Of a stretch of DNA of 64,000 bases, positions 25,971 through 40,234 are shown piece after piece. This stretch comes from Ananas comosus. Lineage: Eukaryota > Streptophyta > Magnoliopsida > Poales > Bromeliaceae. Below the pieces are notes generated by a model. The model had not been told where the DNA came from, ran no database searches, and saw nothing but the letters and a program-made list of their open reading frames with translations. The stretch is from the NCBI RefSeq assembly GCF_001540865.1, contig NC_033621.1, positions 1,142,466 through 1,206,465 on the forward strand. The letters are read 5' to 3'. Made by a program: the position numbers and the translations under genes. Every line of letters begins with the position of its first letter. The stretch's first letter is position 1.

Positions 25971-26503
25971 AGAAAGAAAACAAAAATCACCGATTACAGA
26001 AGCGCCGATTTGCAGAGAGAGATTGTTCCCAGAAGGTCGTCAAAAGTTTAACCTTGCTGGGGAAAAAGGTTGTTGGGGAAACAGATGGAAAAATATGAGA
26101 GACCACAGTGACATATAGTGGCTCACATGTTATTTTCCCTTTGATTACTTCAATTAGAAACACTTGTAAGAGAGGTTTTCATGTGAGATTATATCCTACT
26201 TAATTACTTGAATACCTAGTAACTTATTTTTCACATCTCAAGTAGAAAAACTATGTATCTACTGGGGAGGCCATGCCCATGAGATGCACATGTTGATGAT
26301 TCCATTATTGTACCTATCTATTATTTAACCTTTGCCCACATCTCCCACAAACACACTGATTAAAGAAGACAAGCACAAAGGAGAAAAGAGAGAGAAAATG
26401 TGTAGTAGCTATAGTCTGATATGCATGCCTCAATCAATCAATCAACATCAAATTATTGCATGGGACTGAGAGGGTCCTCATCTTGCACATTTTTTCTTTG
26501 TCC

Positions 26504-27489
26504 TAAAAAAATGGTTAATTACACCCATGGTCCCTAACCTTTACAATATTTTTCAATTTGATCTTCAACTTTTTTTTTTTTTTTTGCAACCAAGTCCCTA
26601 ATCTTTTGATTTCATTTCAATTAAGTCCTAGTCGTTAGATAGCTGTTAAAATTGACAGAAAATACCACGTCAGCAGCATGAAGGCGCCATGTCAGCGCCA
26701 CGGTGACGCTGTGTCAGCGGATTGCAAAAAAAAAAAGGTTGGAAACCAAATTGAAAAACGGTGCAAAGGTTGAGAACCAATGGTGTAATTAACCGATTAA
26801 ATTTATAAATTCAAAAAAAAATTTCTAATTTAAGATTTAAATTTTAAATTTAAATTTTGATTTTGGATTCAATTTTAAATTGGAATTCAAATTCCGATTT
26901 TGTATTTAATTTTAAATTTTAAATTTTAAATTCAAATTCACATTTGGAATTCAAATTTAAAATTTAAAATCAAAATTTTGAATATGATTTTAAATTTAAA
27001 TTAGATTTTAAATTTAAATTTCGGTTTCAAAACTTTTATTTTAAATGTAAATTGAAATATCAAAATCAAAATCAAAATTTTAAGTTTTAATTCAAAATTT
27101 TAGATTCAATTAAAAATTTAAATTTAAAATTTGAATTTCAATTCAAAATTTTAATTCAGTTTTAAATTCAAGTTCAAAATCCTAATTTCTCGTTAGTTTA
27201 AAATTATCATTTTTGAATTTAAATTTAAAAATTAAAATTTTTATTTTTATGAACTAAAATGAAAAATGTGTAAAGTTTAGGGACCTAAATTGACATGCAA
27301 AAGGTTGCCAAATAGATGCTGACGTGGCGATTCTGTTAATTTTAACAGTTTTTTTAATGGTTGTGACTTAATTGTAATAAAATCAAGAGATTAGGGACTC
27401 AATTGCAAAAAAAAAAAAAGGTTGGGGACTCAAGTAAAAATTGGTGCGAAGGTTGGGGACTACCGGTGTAATTAACCCCCTAAAAAAAT
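26504..27489. mobile_element. Mutator-type foldback MITE with 9-bp TSD and internal end copy
   Basis: Element 26513-27480 lies between 9-bp repeats TAAAAAAAT (26504-26512 and 27481-27489). The left end GGTTAATTACACCCATGG and the right end (GGTTAATTACACCGGTAG in reverse complement) are inverted repeats. A third, inverted copy of the end sits at about 26762-26796, so 26513-26796 could be a complete shorter element. The remainder (26800-27240) is made almost only of AAATTT-type words. No coding capacity. Confidence 0.75.
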
Positions 27490-27780
27490 TCTAAACCCTA
27501 AACCCTAAGACGAAGTTGATAAGTAATTCAATATTTTTGATAAGTTTATATTTATTTCTGTCAAACTTATCTTTTAATATTTTGTTGGTTAGACGTAGGA
27601 GATAAGTTTAAATCTTGTTCAATTATTGCTATTAGAATTTTGATTTATGCCTATATATAGGCTGCTGTAAATGTGTGCAAAATAATCTACCATCGAAATT
27701 TAGTCCAAGATCATTTAATAAAGTTTTAGTTTAATTCGCTGCAATACTTCTCTTCTTTCAACAAGTGGAATCAAAACAAA
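27490..27780 (+). repeat. LTR-like segment (possible solo Copia LTR)
   Basis: A TATA-like motif CTATATATAGGC (near 27651) lies in the middle of an AT-rich segment that ends in TTTCAACAAGTGGAATC, loosely like an LTR end followed by a degraded initiator-Met primer-binding site. There is no internal region. Telomere-like CTAAACCCTAAACCCTAA lies just upstream. Confidence 0.35.
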
Positions 27781-27959
27781 TCATGCTTCCAATATTTTTT
27801 ATTAAAAAAAAGTACGTAGCACTTTCCTTACTAAATAGGAGTGTTATTAAAAAAGTTATTGAAAAAATAAATGGGGTAGGAGTGTTCAAAATCAATAATT
27901 TTTAATCGTTGATATGTGTCGTTTGCAAGTTTAATGGTGGAGAAGTATTCAAATTAAAT

Positions 27960-28255
27960 GAAATTTTGATAAAAATTTTTTTATAACAAGATCAATATTT
28001 CCAATCAAAAATATTAGTGCTATATCATAACTATTTGTGAGATTCTTATTTTCAACTGTTAATTTTAAGTCATTTTGATCATTAAGTAAATGATATCGCA
28101 AAACCGTAAAATTTATTTTCTAAATAGTTCAAATACACTAGATCAAATCTAACGGAGCTGATCGTCGTTTCGAAAACTTTATCATTAAAAATAACTTAGG
28201 AGCACGAAGACCTCGTGCTCTTAATAGTACATAAGTCCTATTCATAAAATATGAT
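27960..28255. repeat. Diverged single arm of the 54.6-kb foldback repeat
   Basis: The segment shares GTAAATGATAT, AAATTTATTTTCT, CTAGATCAA and GAGCCGATCGACG-like words, in the same order, with the right arm of the inverted repeat at 55028-55200. No left arm is present here. Confidence 0.5.
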
Positions 28256-28599
28256 AATTTTTTATATATGTATAAGCTTTTATGCAATAACTAGTTAAGG
28301 AATCTTGCGCGATGCAGTAGGAAGCCAATATAAGAGTAAATTATTAGAACTATTAACATCATTTTTTTTTCTATTATGAATTAATGTTTTTAAATATTAT
28401 TTATCTCCGTATTGAATAATTAAAAATTAAAGAATAAACTAAAGAATAAAATTGAAGTATAAAATTGAAGTATATTTTTTTCTACAAATATTTAAACCTA
28501 ATAAGTAAAATGAATAAATCAGTTTAAAATAAAACAACAGCTCATTACAGTATTAAGAAAGATAAATAATATTTCTCTATTATCACCAAGATAGAATTT

Positions 28600-28626
28600 A
28601 CAATATATATATATATATATATATTA
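28600..28626. repeat. (TA)n microsatellite
   Basis: A short uninterrupted TA run. The surrounding 28.3-29.2 kb is AT-rich with GA-rich patches and no supported gene. Confidence 0.8.
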
Positions 28627-29243
28627 AGTAGAGTGAAAGTATTATCTTTGGTATTCTTAGCGGCAACATCTTCATTATACCCTCATTAGCTTTTATCGTT
28701 ACACATACAACTAATAAAATATTTAATTCCTAAATTTAAATTAGCGAAGAAATCAGTAGGTAATTATCAGAAGAACAAAAAATAAGACTAATCAAAAGGC
28801 ATGAGAAATCAATATATATATTTTTTATACTGTAAAAGATTCAACTATCAAATAATATATTATTATATACATTAATCCTTACAAAATTGTTTGTGAACTA
28901 AAGTGAAAAATATGCAAAGTTTAGGAATTAGGGACTAAAATAAAAAAAAGTGAAAAGATTGAGACCCAATGTGCAAATAATTCTTCAAAAAATTAATGTG
29001 GGTCCCACAATCCTCCAAAATAAGGAGGGATCTTTGGTTCCAAATTAGTGTATAAAAATAAATAAATAAATTATAAATAAATAAAAAAATATTGTGAGAG
29101 AGAGTGAGAGAGAGAAATTAGTATATAAATATAAATAAACAAATAAATATTGTGAGAGAGTGTGAGAGAGAGAAAAAGAAAAAAAGAAAAAAAAGTGAGA
29201 CCCAGATGGCCCCCCAAACGGGCCAAACCCGGGGGAAAAATTT

Positions 29244-29424
29244 TAGAATTCACCAGATATATTAGTGACGTGGCGTGACAAACCAATCAAATAACTCATT
29301 TTAAAGATATATGTTCCATCATGATTGTAAAAAAATATTTTTATTGTACTTTTGTTTAAAAATAAGAAATGTGATTGGTTTGTTATTGATGACGTGGTGC
29401 AAGCGTGACAGTGTAGAACTTCTC
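29244..29424. mobile_element. Foldback MITE, copy 1 of a dispersed pair
   Basis: About 180 bp strongly similar to 57011-57197, sharing TTTTAGAAT, GTGACGTGGC, CCATCATGATT and TTGTTATTGATGA. The element folds back: GTGACGTGG..ACAAACCAATCA near the left is inverted as TGATTGGTTTGTTATTGATG near the right. No coding capacity. Confidence 0.7.
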
Positions 29425-29437
29425 AACCCGGGGAGCC

Positions 29438-29810
29438 CTTGTATGTAGGGATGTCAACGGGTCGGGTCTCCGTCGGGTTTTTAAAAACCGGAACCCAAAC
29501 CTGAAAACTAAATTAAAACCCGTACCCGTTGAATGAAGATCTAAAGGATAAAAATTATTAAATATTTTGTATATTATATAAATAAATAAAAATAAAGTAT
29601 GTATATATATAATTTATTTGGGTTCGGGTCGGGTTCGGGTTCGGGTCGGGTAAATACAAAATTCATATTCGTATCCATATCCGTCGAGTTTTATTTTCTA
29701 TACCCATAACCGAATCCATACCCGTTTAGTTCGAATAAACCCGCACTGTTCGGATTCGGGTTCGGATAATATTCCGGATATCCATATCCATTGACATCCC
29801 TACTTATACG
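29438..29810. mobile_element. hAT-type MITE with 8-bp TSD
   Basis: Element 29446-29802 begins TAGGGATGTCAACGG and ends in the inverted form (TAGGGATGTCAATGG in reverse complement). The flanking octamers CTTGTATG (29438-29445) and CTTATACG (29803-29810) match at six of eight positions, as expected for an aged hAT duplication. The interior is rich in CGGGT words. A partial relative lies at about 30176-30310. Confidence 0.75.
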
Positions 29811-29964
29811 GATTCTAATTCATGTATTTATAAATTATAAATATAAATTTCTCCTGCTTTTCTCTGTCTCCCTAGCTTGAACTGATTGGTGCAGTGAGGG
29901 AGTAGGTATGGCTACATTGCACAGTGAGGGAGTAGGTGTGGCTACATTGCCATTGCCACCTCAA

Positions 29965-30490
29965 GTAAAGGGCCTTTTTTTCAATTTAGCCCCCGAATAA
30001 ATTTTTTTTAAAAAAATAACCTTGTCAAAATTTAATTTGCAAAAATGATCCTGGCCTTGCCACGCATGTGCCACGTCAGCGCCACGCGGGCAGGGCTGGA
30101 GCCAGGTGTTAAGTTGAATACGGTGAACCATTCACCGTGTTTCACACGGTGTATTTATATTCCTTTTCTTCTTTTTTAGGAATGTCAACGGATCGGGTAC
30201 GGGTTGGGTTTGGATCGGGTTTTTAAAAATCAAAAATCAAATTCGAAAATCAAATTAAAATCCGAACACGAATCCGAGCCCGGCGTGTTTTAAAAATCCG
30301 AGCCCGTGTGAAACACAGTGAATCATTCACCGTGTTCAACTTAACATACTGGCCCCAGTTCTGCCAGCGTGGCGCTGACGTGGCGCCTGCGTAACAGGGC
30401 CAGGGCCAGGGCCATTTTTGCAAATTAAATTTTGACAGGACTGTTTTGAAAATAAAATTTTTTCAGGAGGCCATTTCTAAAAAAAGCTCT
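29965..30490. mobile_element. Long inverted-repeat element with a nested hAT-MITE fragment
   Basis: Two arms of roughly 190 bp are inverted copies: GTCAAAATTTAATTTGCAAA, CACGTCAGCGCCACG and AACGGTGAA/TTCACCGTG on the left recur reversed on the right (TTTGCAAATTAAATTTTGAC, GTGGCGCTGACGTGG, TTCACCGTGTT). Between them sits a TCAACGGATCGGGT-rich segment like the 29446-29802 element, apparently inserted later. No coding capacity. Confidence 0.65.
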
Positions 30491-31266
30491 CATGTAAAAT
30501 GTGCTACTATTTATTTGATAGTGAGAGATGAAGAGATGGATCCTATAATTTTTGGGTATTTTTGGACCACAGTAATGTAACTATACCAGGCCCACTCGGT
30601 TATTGTGGTCTCCCTGGGCCACAATGTTTTGTGTGGCCATGGGGAAATTGGCCATTTTAAGAGTCCCCCCTTGATTTGGTCTCCTATTCTTTCTCTGATA
30701 GCGTATCGTGAGCTAACAAATTATTGAGATTCCTAATGATAAGACATAGAAAAAAAAATGAATTATAAGATTGCGAGTATAAGCGCTTTCAATTGCGATA
30801 TATATATCGAAGAAATGTACAGCAACTAGGCTTCGAATTTGGGATCTCAGGTATCACCCGTATAGTAGGTTACTTTTGTGTATCGACTACCAATAGATTT
30901 TGGTTGACCAAGAAATAATACAAGGGAAGGGAATAGTGTGAAACTCTTATTATTCTCCAACCAAATATTATCTTATTACCATTCACATGTAATGATGTAA
31001 AGTGCCAAGCATGTGCAAAAAATTTATCTAGGTTTAATGTTTTGATATAGTAACATACTTTTTCTGGAAAAAGCAAGATTGGTAAAAGAAGATGCTAGCT
31101 AGCAATGCATCTGCTCCAGGAATGGTCCCAATAGTCATATTCTTCCATTCATTGAGGAACAAACAATAATTCAATAATTGAACATCAAATGTTGGTCCCC
31201 CATCATGCATTAAATTTGGTCCCTGTTGCCCCTGATTTACCTTAATCACCCATTTGATTATTCCAC

Positions 31267-31692
31267 TAAAGGACCGTTTGGTCAATTGGTCGCATGCAGT
31301 TGTAGTTGCATGCAAATACAAATTCGGCATGTTGTTCGATGTATTTAACTTCAACTGCTACAGTAAAAACTGCAGGAGGAAATTCAACTACAGCAATTGG
31401 AACTATGTCCAAATTGGCCGCAGTTCCAACTGCAGTAGTTGGAAAGAGTAATTTTAAATAAAAAATATGTTTACCTCCTTAACTAATTTTTAAACAAAAA
31501 ATATATTTTTTCACATTGGAGATAATCTCACCATTATATATATAATGATAAAATTTTAAAAATTATTTCTCAAAGCACTTTCTACTATATTGAACCAAAC
31601 AGAATGCATGAAATTACAACTGCCGTATTTTCAATTGCTTATATTTCTAACTATACTGTATTTATAATTACATCAAACCAAACGGTCCCTAA
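31267..31692. mobile_element. PIF/Harbinger (Tourist-like) MITE with TAA TSD
   Basis: Element 31270-31689 has 13-bp inverted ends (AGGACCGTTTGGT, and GGGACCGTTTGGT in reverse complement). TAA flanks it on both sides (31267-31269, 31690-31692), the TWA trinucleotide duplication expected for PIF/Harbinger elements. Length is 420 bp with no coding capacity. Confidence 0.8.
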
Positions 31693-31729
31693 TACTCTTT
31701 TCGTAGTAACACAAACAAAGAAAAAGTTC

Positions 31730-32009
31730 CTATGTGTGAAACAACCGTTGTACTCTAAAAGCTTAAGCTGTTAGAGAACGGTGTTTAAACATTTTTATAT
31801 TTAACACCCCCCCTCACGTTTGGGCTCGCCACTTTTTAGTCGGTCCATAACGTGGGCTTGATAAATGGGAGGAAATTAATTATACTAGGGGTCTGGCATG
31901 ACTTGAACTCAGGACCTCCTACTCTGATACCATATGAAACAACCGTTGTACTCTAAAAGTTTAAGTTGTTAGAGAATGGTGTTTAAACATTTTTATATTT
32001 AATACTATG
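31730..32009 (-). mobile_element. Complete SMART (small LTR) retrotransposon with 5-bp TSD
   Basis: Element 31735-32004 (270 bp) is flanked by CTATG on both sides (31730-31734, 32005-32009). The terminal repeats are exactly 72 bp each (31735-31806 and 31933-32004) and differ at only a few positions. In minus orientation the primer-binding site TGGTATCAGAG (31922-31932) directly follows the 5' repeat, and a polypurine tract GTGAGGGGGGG directly precedes the 3' repeat. Size and layout match the SMART class described in grasses. No coding capacity. Confidence 0.9.
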
Positions 32010-32839
32010 TCTCTAAAACGCTTAAGTAGAAAATAATTCAATAATAATTTTTTGTTTAAGCCAAATAGTAAACGATTGATCATTACCCGAACTATTGATC
32101 ATTTTGATTTGGCTATCCAAATTTTCAAAGTTTGATTCTACTAGTGAGCCTTCAATTTATTTAATTTGATTCGGCCAATAACATTTTAATTTTAAAATCT
32201 AAATACATCATTTATCATTACAAACTTAGTTAGTATTTTTTTATATAATTTTCATAGCTATAAATTCACTAAATTAAATAATTAGCTTAAATTTTGAAGT
32301 CAGATTTATTTTGGGGATAATAGTAGAATCAAAATGGTGCATAGTTCAAGTATATTCCGAATGCTTTTACTTAAATTATATTGAATATAAAAAAAAAAAG
32401 TTTTGGCTATAAGTGTTTTACAATATTAGTTTTATATGTTGTTGATTTATCGGTAAGTTCATGTGGTACAGTGGAGTGTGCGCACGAAAAGCCAATGAAA
32501 AACCTTCTATATTGCATAATATCAATACATCAACATGCAACATATAATGGCTATACACTCCACTTATCTAATAAGCAAAAAAACTTAACTAATCATACTG
32601 ATATAATAAGTGAAAAACCTCAGCCATAAAATAAATGAAATGTGTGATTTTCACCCCAGAATAGGTGTATAAGTTGTATTTTTTATATTTTATTTTGAAC
32701 AATTCTACTTATACGCCATAAAAAGATGTGTAAATCTAATATCACTCCGTCCAAGAACCGGGTTTATTATTATTATTTTTATATATAAATACTAAAAATC
32801 TAAATAATTTTGTGAACACAATGTACGAGTAGCATGCTC

Positions 32840-33315
32840 CTTTCGTTTTTCATCACGTGCTTTGAGTACGACTAAATTATTTCTATTTAGATAAATTTTG
32901 TCTTATCTCTGTATATAATCTCGACTATTCGGTCCATTGATAACATGGTGCACAGAGTTCACACTGCAATTCTCGACTTCTTTACTAACCGAATATTAAA
33001 ACTCATAACCCAGCAGCTTCCTCGAAACACCAAAAAAACTGAACAAAAATTTCGTGGGCACCGTCCCCCAAACTAATAGTTTGGGGACAGTTCGGATGGG
33101 CGCCACATGGCCCCATCCGACGGCTGCCCTTCGTCTTCCTCTACTGCGCTCTCTCTCTCTCTCTCTCTCTCTCAAAACATCGGGAAATTTTTTTTCTTCT
33201 TTCATGGGTGATCGTTGGATGGGGCATGTCACGCCCGTCCAGTGACTATTAATTTGGGGATGGTGCCTACAAAATTTTTATCCAAAAGACATCTGGCCCA
33301 ACTAATGCCATTAAA
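32840..33315. repeat. Upstream unit, copy 1 of 3 (split by a MITE)
   Basis: The first of three direct copies of a roughly 245-bp unit in front of MIPS. Shared wording includes GAGTACGACTAAATTATT (here) for GTACAACTAAATTATT (others), TCGACTATTCGGTCCATTG, GGTGCACAGAGTTC and, at the end, AACTAATGCCATTAAA. A MITE (about 33047-33282) interrupts it. Confidence 0.7.
33047..33282. mobile_element. MITE inside upstream unit copy 1
   Basis: The ends are inverted repeats of about 30 bp: the left reads GGGCACCGTCCCCAAACTAA and the right, reverse-complemented, AGGCACCATCCCCAAATTAA, each bordered by AAAAATTT. A (CT)n run lies inside at about 33149-33173. No coding capacity. Confidence 0.7.
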
Positions 33316-34327
33316 TAAAAAAAAAAATTCTTCCATCGCATGCCTTGGGTACAACTAAATTATTTACATTTAGATAAACTTTGCCTAGATTTGGTCCACC
33401 ACATCATCTGTAGACCGTCTATGTATAATCCTAACTATTCAGTCCTTTGGCAATGTGGTGCATGAGGTCCACATTGCAATTCCCTGCTCCTTTACTTCAC
33501 TGGCGTTAAAATTGAAGAGTCTCGGTGTATTTGATTTCACGTAAAATTGTAAAAAAATTTCAGTATTTAGTTTGGAGGAGAAAAAAGTAATTTTACATTA
33601 TAGTTGTTTGACTGAAAGTAAAAAAAATTGAAAAAATTATAAATAAAAAACTATTATATATATTTTCTCTTCTTATATATTATATATGTTATTGATATGT
33701 AATAATTATCATATTACATATATTAATATTATAATTTATATTTATAAATAAAATATTATATAATAATGTATTTTTATTAAAAATAAAATATTATCTCTCG
33801 AGATATATTTATAGAGAGAGAGAGAGAATTGAGCTAAAATACATCTAAAAGTACCAATCCATTAGTGTTTAGGTTTCTAGCTCTTAAATCTACCCCTTGA
33901 TTATTAATAGTTTTTGGATCAAAGATTATTTCAGTATCTATCACCATTCAACCCAAGTGGAGAGTAATTATTCTAGCCCTAGTATGCATGTATGTGCATA
34001 AGAACAGAGAGAGAGAGAGAGAGAGAGTCCACCATGGATCTCTCTTATGCGGTCTACGAGATAGAGGTCATTTTGTGGACCACGTGATGTATGTCTCCGT
34101 CTTTCTCAAATACTATATATTTTTGTGGCTGAGGTTTTCAAAACGAAACCTCTTATTTCATTGAATTTGTAAAAAAAAAAAAAAAAATTTACGAGCGACT
34201 AATCACCGAAATTTTACTTTTCAACTGAAAAAAAAAAAATCGATATAATTTTACGTGGAATCAAACTTACCCTCAACAGCTTCCCGAAAGGTCCGAAAAA
34301 CTGCTAATGCAACTAACGCCGTTAAAA
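33316..34327. repeat. Upstream unit, copy 2 of 3 (split by a MITE)
   Basis: The second copy runs from about 33330 to 33523, is interrupted by the element at 33524-34271, and resumes to about 34327, ending AACTAACGCCGTTAAA. It shares GTCCACCACATCATCT and TAGACCGTCT with copy 3. Confidence 0.7.
33521..34274. mobile_element. MITE-like element inside upstream unit copy 2
   Basis: The ends are inverted repeats: the left is GGTGTATTTGATTTCACG and the right, in reverse complement, GGTAAGTTTGATTCCACG, both followed by TAAAATT. CTC lies on each side (33521-33523, 34272-34274), a possible 3-bp duplication. The interior is 748 bp, AT-rich and noncoding, with (GA)n at about 34006-34027. Confidence 0.7.
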
Positions 34328-34575
34328 AGTGCTTCCATTACAAGCGCCGAGTACAACTAAATTATTTCCATTTCTATAAATTTTGTCTAAGATTTGGTCC
34401 ACCACATCATCTCTAGACCGTCTCTGTATGATCTCGCTACTCGGTCTATTGGTAACGTGGTACACGGGATCCGCACTATAATTCTCGGCTTGGTTACTTA
34501 ACGGACGTTAAAATCGATAACTCAGTAGTTCTGCCGAAATGCTTAATAACCCGGCACAACTAACGCCGTTAAAGT
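34328..34575. repeat. Upstream unit, copy 3 of 3 (uninterrupted)
   Basis: The intact copy, about 248 bp, runs from GTGCTTCCATTACAAGCGCC to AACTAACGCCGTTAAAG. It directly abuts the GC-rich MIPS promoter. Confidence 0.7.
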
Positions 34576-34596
34576 CCCCTTCCAGCACCTTCCACC

Positions 34597-34835
34597 CACG
34601 TGGCCCCCACATGCGCACACTCTCACCGTTTTCATCCACGTGGTGCGCTCCGCCAAAAGGCACAAAAAGGCCATGCCACGTGGGCCCCACCCAAACGTGC
34701 GTCCCACCATCTCCACCGTCCGTTTCCAATCCTACGGCCAAAATCCCCCGCGGGGCGAACTCATCTATGCGCGTCCACAACCATCGCTCACCCGAGCGCG
34801 CGACACGTGCCCAACCCCTCCTCGCTCTATAAATA
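34597..34835 (+). promoter_or_regulatory. MIPS promoter: four G-boxes and a TATA box
   Basis: Four CACGTG palindromes lie at 34597-34602, 34637-34642, 34677-34682 and 34804-34809, each in an ABRE-like context (CCACGTGG, GCCACGTGGG, ACACGTGCC). TATAAATA at 34828-34835 is 124 bp before the ATG. CACGTG cores are bound by bZIP and bHLH factors including ABA-response factors, so ABA, stress or seed control is plausible; this is an inference. Confidence 0.8.
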
Positions 34836-34958
34836 GAGCCCCCCCTCATTGCGTAACCCTTACGGTGCTTTACCCGAGAGAGAGAGAGTTTTTTTCTATT
34901 AAAAGAATTTTAAAAATTTAAATTTGAAATTTTGAAATTTTTTTTTGAATTTGGAAAG

Positions 34959-39183
<4,225 letters not shown>

Positions 39184-39700
39184 TATCTGAATCTGAACAC
39201 GAGCCTGAAAAAAAGAAGGGTTCGAACTTCAATCGGATAGACGAGGGGGATTACCTACTACTCTTTTTCTGTAGCGTGAATTGGTGTTTTTGTTATTGCT
39301 CTTTGCCTGTTGTTCTGCATGTGTTAGTTGGTGGCAGTTGGGTGTTTATTGTGTGGCTCTGCACTGAGTTGCTGATGCCTTTCGATAGATCATGCAAATT
39401 CCCATGTATCTTCTTCTTCTTCTTTTTCTTCTTCTAGCTTCTAATGAAAAGGTCTGATCGCGCCTTATTTAGTACTGCAATGCAAGTAGATGGCCTTTTT
39501 TGGTTCAAATGTTTCGCCGGCGCCTTATTTAGTACTGCAATGCAAGTAGATGGCCTTTTTTGGTTCAAATGTTTCGCCGGCGCCTTATTTAGTACTGCAA
39601 TGCAAGTAGATGGCCTTTTTTGGTTCAAATGTTTCGCCGGGACTCAGTCGATGATGAATGCATGTAGGTTTTGCAATTGAATTCTCAGATTAGCTGTGCA
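39184..39700 (+). other. MIPS 3' UTR region
   Basis: The sequence follows the MIPS stop codon, contains a TTC-rich run near 39412-39436 and the exact 60-bp triplication at 39461-39640. The polyadenylation site cannot be fixed from sequence alone. Confidence 0.5.
39461..39640 (+). repeat. Perfect 60-bp tandem repeat, three copies
   Basis: Three identical head-to-tail units (39461-39520, 39521-39580, 39581-39640) start CGCCTTATTTAGTACTGC and end GTTTCGCCGG, with no mismatch. The period is a multiple of three, so one frame stays open across all three, but nothing suggests it is coding. The array begins 278 bp after the MIPS stop codon. Confidence 0.97.
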
Positions 39701-40234
39701 GGTTGAGAATGTGCCACATCTCAGGACCCCCGAATTGTCACTCACCAAAATTGTTGCGCACAAATTTATAACAGGGTCTCTTTGTTTTTTTTTTTTTTGC
39801 TGTAATCTACTAGTGGTGAATTTGGGTTTTATCAATTGGTTTGCCACTTTGTTAGCTTGCACCTGGCCTACCCTAATTTCAATTTAGGCTGCTCTATTAC
39901 AGAACCTTACAAATTGATCCGCACAAGCCATTTCTTTTCCTTTTTTCTGTTTCTTTTTCTAAGCCATTATATGCCAACAGATTTAAAAAAATTAAAAGAA
40001 CAATCATTCTGTCGCATCATTGTGTGATTCAAAGATGGATCTTTCCAGGTATCTTCTTTGCTTTTTCTCCACTTTTATTTTATTCCGAGAAGTACTTAAC
40101 CAAAGCGCGGCTTAATTAAACGGCTAAAACCTGCAAATACAGTTTGCAGCATAGAACATCGCAGAGACGGGCTCCAATTCACACACACATTCTCCACACT
40201 ATTCAATGAGATAACCCGCTTGCTTAACGTTAGG

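Noticed and set aside
34508..34921. Several overlapping frames on both strands in the GC-rich region before MIPS
   Set aside because: They coincide with a G-box-rich promoter and leader, have no family resemblance, and arise because GC-rich DNA has few stop codons.
39461..39640. CRISPR array or protein repeat
   Set aside because: The units are contiguous 60-bp copies with no spacers in a plant 3' region; it is a minisatellite.
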